Of a DNA stretch of 64,000 nt, positions 35,355 through 42,782 are shown piece after piece. The DNA is from Mucilaginibacter sp. (GTDB lineage Bacteria; Bacteroidota; Bacteroidia; Sphingobacteriales; Sphingobacteriaceae). Location of the stretch: positions 1 to 64,000 of the forward strand of contig NZ_JAQBOW010000162.1 of the NCBI RefSeq assembly GCF_028287845.1. Direction: 5' to 3'. The position numbers and the translations under genes are program-made. The notes under the pieces were generated by a model that worked only from the letters and a program-made list of their open reading frames with translations, did no database searches and was not told the origin of the DNA. How positions within the stretch are numbered: the stretch's first letter is position 1; each line of letters opens with the position of its first letter.

Positions 35355-35743
35355 TTATTCCGATAAAGTCCCTGAAACGCTAAATTCAACGCTGAAAAAC
35401 CATGACGGTTTATTAGGGATTAAAATGAATCGCTGGCGCAAGTATGCAGCGCGGGCCATAGCGTGGAGTACTTGTGCCTATTGCACATTTGATTAGCTTA
35501 CGTAGAGATTGCTTCGTTCCTCGCAATGACGCTTTGAGGGAGAGTGACGCGTGGCGGTAGGGTTGCGCATGGCTCGCGTTAGTGATAGCAGCGGATACCG
35601 GCCAGTGGCTAAGGCCTGTGTAGTATGAGCGGATAGCACGACCCGCAGGGAACGCCATAAATAACTGCTCCACTTCTAAATCTACATCCATTACCCGAGA
35701 TTAAAAACAGAAGATCATTTCAGAAAAAAAAGTCTATAAACAA
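35355..35743. repeat. Dispersed repeat region, no gene
   Basis: This gap contains a palindrome-type segment (AGATTGCTTCGTTCCTCGCA followed by ATGACG, about 35505-35530) and then about 150 bp of GC-richer DNA (35540-35690: GGCGGTAGGGTTGCGCATGG and on to CCCGCAGGGAACGCC). A 92-codon frame on the minus strand, with a run SLRGTKQSLRK, is the translation of this repeat and has no protein features. From memory, similar repeats are scattered in related genomes; that needs a search. Confidence 0.5.
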
Positions 35744-35773
35744 GCAAAGCCCCTGATGGGCAGGGGCCTTTGC
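35744..35773 (-). terminator. Intrinsic terminator of the tRNA-like unit
   Basis: GCAAAGGCCCCTG and CAGGGGCTTTGC pair around a short loop (one bulged base). It lies about 30 bp after the second tRNA-like RNA on the minus strand. Confidence 0.8.
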
Positions 35774-35805
35774 TAACCAATTATAAACCTAAATTATGAG
35801 AAGAG

Positions 35806-35921
35806 CTGTAGGAGAAGGGGTCGAACCTCCACAGAGTGGTTATTCTTATTGCTAAGAGTTTCCCATGATCTCCGCCACCGCGACGAGGAGGTGTGTCTGC
35901 CAAAAATTTCACCATCCTACA
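35806..35921 (-). tRNA. tRNA-like RNA A with giant variable arm (GUC anticodon)
   Basis: 116 nt read on the minus strand. The acceptor stem is TGTAGGA/TCCTACA (7 bp perfect) with G73. Positions 8-9 are TG; the D-arm GTG/CAC has a 14-nt loop containing TTGGCAGA; the anticodon arm is CCTCC-TCGTCGC-GGTGG (T-T mismatch mid-stem); the T-arm is GGAGG-TTCGACC-CCTTC. Between anticodon arm and T-arm lie 44 nt that can fold as GGAG/CTCT, TGG/CCA and a TCTTA-GCAA-TAAGA hairpin. The anticodon is GUC with C at position 33 instead of U. CCA is not encoded. Normal class II tRNAs have at most about 24 nt here. It is probably a specialised or decayed tRNA paralogue. Confidence 0.65.
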
Positions 35922-35947
35922 TTTTATTAATTCACGCCAGTGAATTG

Positions 35948-36059
35948 CTGTTGGGGAAGGATTCGAACCTCCACAGAGTAGTTAGCCCGCTTCGGGTTTC
36001 CTATGATCTCTACCACCGGGACAAGGAGGTGTGTCTGCCAAAAATTTCACCACCCAACA
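35948..36059 (-). tRNA. tRNA-like RNA B with giant variable arm (GUC anticodon)
   Basis: 112 nt, 26 bp upstream of copy A in the same direction. The acceptor is TGTTGGG/CCCAACA (7 bp perfect) with G73. The D-arm is identical to copy A; the anticodon arm is CCTCC-TTGTCCC-GGTGG (U33 present, anticodon GUC, C38); the T-arm is GGAGG-TTCGAAT-CCTTC. The 40-nt variable region pairs as AGAG/CTCT, TAG/CTA and CCCG-AAG-CGGG. Relative to copy A, TAG/CTA replaces TGG/CCA and the apical stem has changed on both sides, i.e. covariation. G2-C71, G10, GUC, C38 and G73 are AspRS identity positions in E. coli. Confidence 0.7.
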
Positions 36060-36118
36060 TTATGTGTGTGTTATTTATTTAAAAGAACGATTAAGCTTTT
36101 AGGTCCAATTGCTTACTA

Positions 36119-36150
36119 CAAACATAACAGACCTATCAATTCCTTGCAAA
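36119..36150 (-). promoter_or_regulatory. Consensus Bacteroidota promoter of the tRNA-like unit
   Basis: On the minus strand TTTG (36147-36150) and TATGTTTG (36119-36126) are exactly 20 bp apart, an ideal -33/-7 pair. Transcription would begin near 36112, about 50 nt before copy B. Confidence 0.65.
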
Positions 36151-36223
36151 TATTTCAACAAAAATATTTTATTTTTATTCAAATTATAATTATACTTGTA
36201 TTTCAATATAGATATTCAAATTT

Positions 36224-36700
36224 ATGTCCCACAGAAAAGCTCAAAATTTAGAAATTGATAATCTCGACATCCAGATTTTATCAATATTGATGAAAAACGC
36301 CACTACGCCGTACACAGAAATTGCTAAAGAATTGATCGTTTCCGGCGGAACAATACACGTGCGGATGAAAAAGTTGGAAGAAATGGGTGTAATTAAGGGT
36401 GCCAGTTTAGAGGTTGATCCGCAGAAATTAGGCTATGATATTACCGCTTTCCTGGGTATTTTCCTGGAGAAGGGATCGCAGTATAACGAGGCCGTTAAAC
36501 AGCTAAAAACCGTAAAGGAGATAGTAGAGCTGCATTATACCACCGGCAGCTGGAGTATTTTTGCAAAAATTGTATGCCATGACACCACCCACCTGCGCGA
36601 AGTATTGAATGAACAAATACAAAGCGTTAAGGGCATACAACGTACCGAAACCTTTATATCATTAGAAGAAACCATCAGGAGACAGATTACTTTGGAGTAA
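36224..36700 (+). CDS. Lrp/AsnC-family transcriptional regulator
   Basis: This 158-residue protein has an N-terminal winged helix-turn-helix (LDIQILSILMKNATTPYTEI, then IHVRMKKLEEMGVIKG) and a C-terminal RAM ligand-binding domain (YDITAFLGIFLEKGSQYNEA, VELHYTTGSWSIFAKIVC). Lrp-type regulators respond to amino acids and act as octamers. It is divergent from the tRNA-like unit, separated by 73 bp from its promoter, so it might influence that unit; this is conjecture. Confidence 0.93.
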   Translation: MSHRKAQNLEIDNLDIQILSILMKNATTPYTEIAKELIVSGGTIHVRMKKLEEMGVIKGASLEVDPQKLGYDITAFLGIFLEKGSQYNEAVKQLKTVKEIVELHYTTGSWSIFAKIVCHDTTHLREVLNEQIQSVKGIQRTETFISLEETIRRQITLE

Positions 36701-37047
36701 CTGTACTTATACTTTATTATAATTAGTAGAAAGCTTAGCGGTTTAAACCGGCGAGCTTTTTGGTTTAAATGCTTTTGTAAGGCTGATCCGGCTTCGGCAA
36801 CTGGTATAATGGTGACTTATTGTAAGTGATTTTGTTTCAAAATCTTGTTTCACCACTTCTAAAATTGGCAATTTGCAATCACTTGATTATCAATAATAAA
36901 ACTCAAAATTACACTTAAAAATACTGACGAATAAGTTGTTACATTTTGTTACATCACTTTTTCGCAAGTTACTTATAAACAATATCTTAAGTCGAAATCT
37001 TGTTACACTTGTTACATTTTGTTACACCACGCGTGTAACAAGATCGT
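36701..37047. repeat. 347-bp gap with nonamer TTGTTACA repeats
   Basis: No gene is seen. TTGTTACAT recurs at about 36936-36955, and CTTGTTACA, CTTGTTACA and TTTTGTTACA follow in a 9- to 10-bp register at about 37000-37027, closed by an inverted TGTAACAAG at about 37033-37041. The 36860-36930 part is plain AT-rich DNA. Confidence 0.65.
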
Positions 37048-37377
37048 TTATACCAATGCCGTTGGTTTATTAAAAATACTATGCTTAAATAATCTTAGCA
37101 TAATTGGGCAGGCAATTATTTCGGCAATCATAGCTGGTATCAAAACCGGCCCCTGCATCATTTCGAACGGCAGGAACCAATATTTCCAGATAAGTATAGT
37201 GAGCGCCAATGATACTACTCTTGTCGCTATCAGCAGAAAAGTTAGCTTGCCCCACGTCCACGGTTTATTGTATTTAACTACTACAATTATTTGAAATAAT
37301 ATACCCGCTATAAACGCTATTGAGCCCAGGTTGATTGCTATTGCTAAAAATCCAAAGAAATTAATGGTATTATCCAT
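37048..37377 (-). CDS. Small membrane protein, function unknown
   Basis: This 109-residue protein is almost all membrane helices: about residues 8-33, 44-63, 76-95, with positive residues (KYNKPWTWGK, FKHSIFNK) placed on one side. I recognise no motifs. It is 27 bp downstream of gltX on the same strand and may be co-transcribed with it. Confidence 0.6.
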   Translation of the reverse strand: MDNTINFFGFLAIAINLGSIAFIAGILFQIIVVVKYNKPWTWGKLTFLLIATRVVSLALTILIWKYWFLPFEMMQGPVLIPAMIAEIIACPIMLRLFKHSIFNKPTALV

Positions 37378-37404
37378 AGTTGGTTTATTTATTCAAATGT
37401 AATA

Positions 37405-38922
37405 TTATTTGAATGCAACCAAAGCTTTCTCTATCCTATTAATCGTTTCATCTTTACCCAACAAAGCGGCAATATCAAATACATGCGGACCAAATTTACC
37501 ACCCACCAGCATAATACGGAAAGGCAGCATAACATCACCCGTTTTTAATCCTTTTTCTTCGGCTAATGCTTTAAATGAGGATTCAAGATCAGCAGCAACC
37601 AATACTTCGGTCGGTTTTAATAGTTCAATGATCGCGTTAAAAAAATCGGTTTTCTCTTCCGTCCATTTAGGTTTAACGGCATTCAGGTCATATTCCGCAG
37701 GGGTTTGAAAAAAGTAAGCAGACTGCTGATAAAAATCAGGCAGTAAGGTACAACGGTCCTTTATCAGTTCTATAACAGTTAATAAATAATCGTCATCATT
37801 AATAATAACGTCCTTATCTTCCAATACCTTTTTAACTTCAACCTTTAACCTTTCACCTTTCACCTTCTTAATCCACTCGGCATTGAACCATTTGGCTTTT
37901 TCAAAATCAAATTTCGCCCCGGCTTTGCTGATACGGTCTATCGAAAATTTATCAGCCAGTTCATCTATGTTAAATATCTCCCGCTCGCTGCCGTCGTTCC
38001 AGCCTAAAGTTGCCAGCAGATTCACAAATGCTTCGGGCAAAAAGCCCAACTCACGGAAACCGGGAGTAAGCTCACCGGTTTTAGCGTCAAACCAATTCAT
38101 GGCATATACCGGGAAACCCAAACGTGCGCCATCACGCTTGCTTAGCTTGCCGTGGCCATCAGGTTTTAATATTAAAGGCAAATGCGCCCATTGTGGCATA
38201 TCTGCCTTCCAGCCCAAATAATCCCATAGCAGTAAATGCACAGGCGCTGATGGCAGCCATTCTTCGCCGCGGAAAGCGTGGGATATCTTCATCAAATAAT
38301 CATCAACCACCACAGCTAAGTGATAAGTTGGCATGCCATCGGCCTTTAACAACACCTTATCATCCACCTGGTTAGTTTCAAAACTAACGCGGCCGCGTAT
38401 CATATCGGTAAAGCTAACGGTTTGGTCGGCAGGTATTTTTATGCGGATAACATGCGGGGTATGCTCGGCCAGCAACTGGTCAACCTCGTGCTGTGGTAAT
38501 GATAATGAATTTCGCAGCCCATCACGGTAAACTTGCCCGTATTGAAAGTTGGGTATTTCCTTACGGTTTTTATCCAGTTCTTCGGCAGTATCAAAAGCGT
38601 AATAGGCATGGCCCTGCATTACCAGCCTTTCGGCATATTCGCGGTAAATGCTTTTACGCTCGCTTTGGCGGTATGGCGCATACTGGCCGGGTGTAACCGG
38701 GCTTTCATCCGGAATTATGCCGCACCAGTTTAAACAATCAATTATATAAGCTTCAGCACCTTCAACATATCGGTTTTGGTCGGTGTCTTCAATCCTTAAA
38801 ATAAAATCGCCTTTGTTTTTTTTGGCGAAAAGATAATTAAATAAGGCTGTACGTACGCCTCCTAAATGTAACCCACCCGTTGGACTGGGTGCAAAACGAA
38901 CTCTAACTTTTTTGTCTGACAT
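37405..38922 (-). CDS. gltX: Glutamyl-tRNA synthetase
   Basis: This 505-residue class I synthetase has the HIGH-like motif in RFAPSPTGGLHLGGVRTALF (about 8-24) and the KMSKS-like motif in DGHGKLSKRDGARLG (about 256). It charges tRNA-Glu. Just before the anticodon-binding region, residues about 353-366 read KKVKGERLKVEVKK, encoded by four perfect 7-bp repeat units (37836-37863) of the same type as intergenic arrays here. The insertion keeps the frame and the rest of the gene is intact, so the enzyme is probably functional. Confidence 0.95.
   Translation of the reverse strand: MSDKKVRVRFAPSPTGGLHLGGVRTALFNYLFAKKNKGDFILRIEDTDQNRYVEGAEAYIIDCLNWCGIIPDESPVTPGQYAPYRQSERKSIYREYAERLVMQGHAYYAFDTAEELDKNRKEIPNFQYGQVYRDGLRNSLSLPQHEVDQLLAEHTPHVIRIKIPADQTVSFTDMIRGRVSFETNQVDDKVLLKADGMPTYHLAVVVDDYLMKISHAFRGEEWLPSAPVHLLLWDYLGWKADMPQWAHLPLILKPDGHGKLSKRDGARLGFPVYAMNWFDAKTGELTPGFRELGFLPEAFVNLLATLGWNDGSEREIFNIDELADKFSIDRISKAGAKFDFEKAKWFNAEWIKKVKGERLKVEVKKVLEDKDVIINDDDYLLTVIELIKDRCTLLPDFYQQSAYFFQTPAEYDLNAVKPKWTEEKTDFFNAIIELLKPTEVLVAADLESSFKALAEEKGLKTGDVMLPFRIMLVGGKFGPHVFDIAALLGKDETINRIEKALVAFK
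37836..37863 (-). repeat. Heptad array inside the gltX coding sequence
   Basis: Read on the coding strand: GTGAAAG, GTGAAAG, GTTAAAG, GTTGAAG. Three heptads make 21 nt or seven codons, so the repeat can be tolerated in frame. Confidence 0.8.
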
Positions 38923-39053
38923 TGTGCGGCAAAGATAATTTTTTAGTCGGGAAGTTTAAATGCCGCAAAGTCCTTAAGATGTAATGTTTTAAGCCTTTTA
39001 CCTCAATTTTAAATTATAAGATATAAACCTATTTTACGTTATTTGAAGCTGAT

Positions 39054-40268
39054 ATGATAAACGCTTACCAAAATAAGAGACGCTGGAAATATATATTGCT
39101 TGTTTTTGCCGTAATTATAGCCAGTGGTTCCTTGTTTTACACAAAATACCTGGTAATAAACATTGCAAAGTCTGAGCGTACGCGCGCGCAGGTATGGGCA
39201 ATGAGCATGAAACAAGTAATATCGGCAGATGATGACGACTTTTTGCCCTATGTTTTTGCAGTGCGTGATAGCTCGATAGTACCGGCAATTGTTACCGATG
39301 AAAAGGGTGATATACAAAGTGCAAAAGGCCTTGATAGTACCAAAACCTACATTCCTCCTGTTCCGGATGCTGTAAAAAGTCAAAATGCGCCTCAATATGA
39401 TCCGGAATATTTTAAACACGAGCTGCAAATAATGAAAAAACAAAATGAGCCTATTAAAATACCCGTACCAAGGGGTTATTGGCTCATTTATTATAAAGAG
39501 TCTCCTCTGCTTACGCAATTAAGAATATTCCCTTATGTACAGCTATCAGTAATTGCTATTTTTTTACTGGCTGCTTATACAGCTTTTAACTCTTCGCGCA
39601 AATCTGAACAGAACCAGGTTTGGGTGGGATTGGCTAAAGAAACCGCTCACCAATTGGGCACGCCCATATCATCCCTGATGGCATGGATAGAGTTGATAAA
39701 GGATAAGTTTAATGCCGAAGACGACCCGCTGATTGCCGAAATGGAAAACGATGTACAACGGCTGGAAATAGTAGCCGACAGATTCTCTAAGATTGGCTCC
39801 AAACCAAAGCTGGAAGAATATTCTGTTTACGAGGTGGTAGAAGACTTTGTAAATTACTTTAGGGTACGGGTAAGCAATAATATTAGCTTTGAGCTAACCG
39901 GCAATAAAGACCTAAAGGCAGGTTTAAATATACCGCTGTTTGATTGGGTGATTGAAAATTTACTCAAAAATGCTGTTAACGCAATTCAGGATAAGGGAAG
40001 CATCAAAGTAAACATAAGCACCAATAAGGTTAAAGACCAGATATTAATTGACATTACCGATACCGGCAAGGGCATACCCCGTTCAAAATTTGCCACTGTA
40101 TTTCAGCCGGGTTATACTACACGTAAGCGTGGCTGGGGCCTGGGTTTATCTTTAACCAAACGTATGGTTGAAAATTACCATAACGGGCAAATATTTGTGC
40201 GCGATTCTGAACTGGGTAAAGGCACAACTTTTAGAATAATTTTAAAAAATATACGATACGATGAATAG
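39054..40268 (+). CDS. Membrane sensor histidine kinase
   Basis: This 404-residue kinase has two membrane helices (about 12-32 and 160-182) enclosing a periplasmic segment of about 125 residues. The H box is KETAHQLGTPISSLMAWIEL (about 201), then N box ENLLKNAVNAIQD, G1 DTGKGIP and G2 RGWGLGLSLTKRMVEN. There is no HAMP domain. No response regulator lies next to it. Its 3' end overlaps the DinB-like gene by 8 bp, showing an operon. Confidence 0.92.
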   Translation: MINAYQNKRRWKYILLVFAVIIASGSLFYTKYLVINIAKSERTRAQVWAMSMKQVISADDDDFLPYVFAVRDSSIVPAIVTDEKGDIQSAKGLDSTKTYIPPVPDAVKSQNAPQYDPEYFKHELQIMKKQNEPIKIPVPRGYWLIYYKESPLLTQLRIFPYVQLSVIAIFLLAAYTAFNSSRKSEQNQVWVGLAKETAHQLGTPISSLMAWIELIKDKFNAEDDPLIAEMENDVQRLEIVADRFSKIGSKPKLEEYSVYEVVEDFVNYFRVRVSNNISFELTGNKDLKAGLNIPLFDWVIENLLKNAVNAIQDKGSIKVNISTNKVKDQILIDITDTGKGIPRSKFATVFQPGYTTRKRGWGLGLSLTKRMVENYHNGQIFVRDSELGKGTTFRIILKNIRYDE

Positions 40269-40770
40269 ACCCAAACCTGATGAATACGCGGCCTTCTATG
40301 GTAATTATATTTCTCTTGTTTGGGAAGGACCGGTTTTAGATATTTTGGAAGATTTAGCTTCGACCACCTTTAAATTTTTTAGTGACCTTACCGATGACCA
40401 GGCTAACTATGCTTATGCCGAAAGCAAATGGACCATCAAAGAAGTGCTGGGCCATATAATAGATGCCGAGCGCACCTTTGCTTACCGTATCCTGGCCTTT
40501 TCACGCGGGCAGAAAGAACTGCCCGGCTTTGATGAGAATGCGTATGTAGAGAGCGCAACATTTAACAACCGTACCATACAGGATCTGGCAGCCGAATTTA
40601 AAGCAACAAGAATAGCTAACTTATATATGCTGCGTGCATTAACGCCGGGGCAATTAAATATAACCGGTATAGCTAACGGTAGTAAAGTGTCTGTATTGGC
40701 TATAGTATATATATTGGCCGGGCACGAGCTGCACCATTTGAAAATTATAAAAGAGAGATACTTGATTTAA
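40261..40770 (+). CDS. DinB-family protein
   Basis: This 169-residue four-helix-bundle protein has the metal histidines expected in DinB proteins in VLGHIIDAERTFAYR (about 63) and AGHELHHLKIIKERY (about 156-160). SKWTIKEVLGHIIDAE is the usual family segment. Such proteins bind Ni or Zn and may transfer thiols or act in damage responses. It is translationally coupled to the kinase gene. It is a distant relative of the YfiT-like protein at 2412. Confidence 0.85.
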   Translation: MNRPKPDEYAAFYGNYISLVWEGPVLDILEDLASTTFKFFSDLTDDQANYAYAESKWTIKEVLGHIIDAERTFAYRILAFSRGQKELPGFDENAYVESATFNNRTIQDLAAEFKATRIANLYMLRALTPGQLNITGIANGSKVSVLAIVYILAGHELHHLKIIKERYLI

Positions 40771-40862
40771 GGTAAAAAGGCGAAAGGTAAAAGGCAAAAG
40801 GTTTTTCTCCTTTTACCTTTCGGCCTTTTACCTTTTACCTCCTAAAAAAAACCTTTTACCTC
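40771..40862. repeat. Heptad array, inverted (GGTAAAA / TTTTACC)
   Basis: GGTAAAA, GGCGAAA, GGTAAAA, GGCAAAA (one 1-bp slip) are followed after a short spacer by TTTTACC, TTTCGGC, TTTTACC, TTTTACC, so the array is a palindrome at unit level and may double as a terminator between convergent genes. Confidence 0.75.
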
Positions 40863-40867
40863 CTAAT

Positions 40868-41236
40868 TTATTCTCCCGCTTCTTTCTTAGCTTCTTTTTT
40901 TTCAATAAGGTAGGATGTAAATAAGCCCAATCCACCAAATATGGCTATCATAGCGAAATAAATAGCCGGGTTATCATTGTCCCTACTGCTGAAATATTGT
41001 GTAGCGTCTAATGTATAAGCCAGGAATAAACCTATGCCCGAACCTATCAGTAATAAGCCCCAGGTAAGTACATAGTTGCGGCTAACAGGTTTTCCAACAT
41101 CAATTCCGGGGTTCATACCTCGTTCTATCATAGCCATTTTTTCGCGGCTACGTAAATAAACAATTCCAAATATCATGGCGAATAATCCCAGTGATATTAA
41201 AATGGGGAGCATAACCCCGATTACTTTTACATCCAT
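40868..41236 (-). CDS. DUF6249-like membrane protein
   Basis: This 122-residue protein has three membrane helices (about 6-27, 55-75, 88-110). The cytoplasmic linker LRSREKMAMIERGMNPG after helix 1 is the signature of small Bacteroidota membrane proteins that precede or accompany ECF sigma loci. The C-terminus is Lys/Glu-rich. It is divergent from the ECF sigma gene at 41490, sharing a 253-bp spacer, which suggests common control. Confidence 0.72.
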   Translation of the reverse strand: MDVKVIGVMLPILISLGLFAMIFGIVYLRSREKMAMIERGMNPGIDVGKPVSRNYVLTWGLLLIGSGIGLFLAYTLDATQYFSSRDNDNPAIYFAMIAIFGGLGLFTSYLIEKKEAKKEAGE

Positions 41237-41489
41237 CTTATTTAAATTTTAAAGTTAGTTTTTAGTTTTCATATACACCATAATTAATGTATTTGTAAGC
41301 TATGACTACCGGATTTTTAAAGAGGTTACAGGTTTTATAAAAAGTTGTAAGGTTAGCAGTTGGCAGTATTAATATTTATCTTTATTTAATACTATCAATA
41401 TATACAGTTTGGAAATTGGTTCACTAAAAACTGCAAACTAAAAAAAAGTGTAACCTCTGTAAACATCACGTAGTCATAGTCTATATAAA

Positions 41490-42071
41490 ATGCAAAGCAA
41501 GCTTTCAGATATAGCGTTAATAGTAAAGACACTGGCCGGCGACCAGTCGGCTTATGCCGACTTGGTTAAGCGCCACCAGCGTTTTGTTTTTACATTGGCT
41601 ATGCGTTTTACAAAAAATCGCGAGGATGCAGAGGAAGTTGCGCAGGATTGCTTTATAAAGGCTTACCGCTCGTTAGCGTCGTTTAAGCAGGAGTCTAAAT
41701 TCAGCACTTGGCTGTATAGTATAGTTTATACAACTGCCATGACATCATTACGCAAAAAAAGAGTAGATACAACATCTATTGATGACGAAGATACTTATAT
41801 ACAGATAGCAAACACATCGTCGGGCTATGATGTTAATAATGCAGAGAATAGATCCAGGTCGTTTTACTTGAACCAGGCCATTGCACAACTAACACCTGAC
41901 GATGCCATAATTATTACGCTATTTTACAAAGGCGAGCAATCTCTGGAGGAAATTGCACAAACTTTAGGCATTGAAGCTAATAGCGTTAAGGTTAAATTAT
42001 TTAGGGCACGCCAGCGTTTGAAAGAAAAACTGGAGCGTAATTTAAAACATGAGGTTAACGAATTGATATGA
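41490..42071 (+). CDS. ECF RNA polymerase sigma factor
   Basis: This 193-residue sigma factor has region 2 (DLVKRHQRFVFTLAMRFTKN, EDAEEVAQDCFIKAYRSL) for -10 recognition and region 4 (QSLEEIAQTLGIEANSVKVK) for -35 recognition. It steers RNA polymerase to a small regulon, normally when its anti-sigma releases it. The stop overlaps the next start as ATGA, so the two are coupled. Confidence 0.94.
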   Translation: MQSKLSDIALIVKTLAGDQSAYADLVKRHQRFVFTLAMRFTKNREDAEEVAQDCFIKAYRSLASFKQESKFSTWLYSIVYTTAMTSLRKKRVDTTSIDDEDTYIQIANTSSGYDVNNAENRSRSFYLNQAIAQLTPDDAIIITLFYKGEQSLEEIAQTLGIEANSVKVKLFRARQRLKEKLERNLKHEVNELI

Positions 42072-42556
42072 GCATAGAAGAAAAACTTTGGGACTATATT
42101 GATGGCGCCTGCTCTGTTGAAGAACATGAAGCTATTGACCTGCTGCTTGTGCAGGACGAAGCATTCCGGCAAAAATACCTGGAGCTGCTGGCCCTTAACC
42201 GCGAGATAGCCGCTATGGAGATTGAAGAACCATCTATGGCCTTCACGTATAAGGTGATGGAAAATATACGTGCAGACTATGCAAAAAAGCCTCTAAAGGT
42301 GGCTATTGACAGCCGTATAATTAAAGTGATAGGTGGCTTTTTTGTACTTACTATTGCGGCATTATTACTATTTATATTGGTAAATATTAATTGGTCTGCA
42401 AGTACCACGGTTGCACTGCCAGCGTTTAAAATGCCCGAAATGAAAAGCTTGCTAAGTGGCGAAGTTTTAAAAGGCTTTTTATTTTTTGATGTAGTATTAG
42501 TGTTGTTTTTGTTTGACGCTTTTTTGCGCAAAAAGGGTATTGCCAAACATGCGTGA
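42068..42556 (+). CDS. Putative membrane anti-sigma factor
   Basis: This 162-residue protein begins MSIEEKLWDYIDGACSVEEH, an anti-sigma-like N-terminal helical region (about 1-60), and has two membrane helices (about 88-110 and 133-152). There is no HxxxCxxC zinc motif, so it is not a ZAS-type anti-sigma. It overlaps the sigma gene by 4 bp, the normal arrangement for the cognate inhibitor. Confidence 0.75.
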   Translation: MSIEEKLWDYIDGACSVEEHEAIDLLLVQDEAFRQKYLELLALNREIAAMEIEEPSMAFTYKVMENIRADYAKKPLKVAIDSRIIKVIGGFFVLTIAALLLFILVNINWSASTTVALPAFKMPEMKSLLSGEVLKGFLFFDVVLVLFLFDAFLRKKGIAKHA

Positions 42557-42743
42557 TATTTTGTACAGTTTGGTGTATTAAAATGACAACAGCGTATTTT
42601 AAATAAAAGGAATTTATATTGAAAATATTTTTTCCACACTGTATACTGACATTTCTGGCATTTAACAAATATTGGTACAGTAATTGTACTAAAGTATATA
42701 AGCTGGCAAACTTGCCAGTTTAATTGTGATAAGGTTTAGGTTG

Positions 42744-42777
42744 AAAGCCCCCAAGCAGCAAGTGCAAAGGGGCTTTT
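42744..42777. terminator. Bidirectional intrinsic terminator
   Basis: AAAGCCCC and GGGGCTTT flank a loop of about 18 nt between the convergent anti-sigma and symporter genes, with A and T runs on either side. Confidence 0.75.
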
Positions 42778-42782
42778 ATTTT

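Noticed and set aside
35413-35691. 92-codon minus-strand ORF
   Set aside because: It covers a dispersed GC-rich repeat, has no protein features, and contains the translated repeat word SLRGTKQSLR.
35849-36251. Two plus-strand ORFs containing HDLRHRDEEVCLPKISP-type peptides
   Set aside because: They are translations of the strand opposite to the two tRNA-like RNAs; the repeated peptide reflects RNA paralogy.
36930-37045. CRISPR array at the TTGTTACA repeats
   Set aside because: Repeat units are only 9-10 bp with no spacers of constant length and no cas genes.
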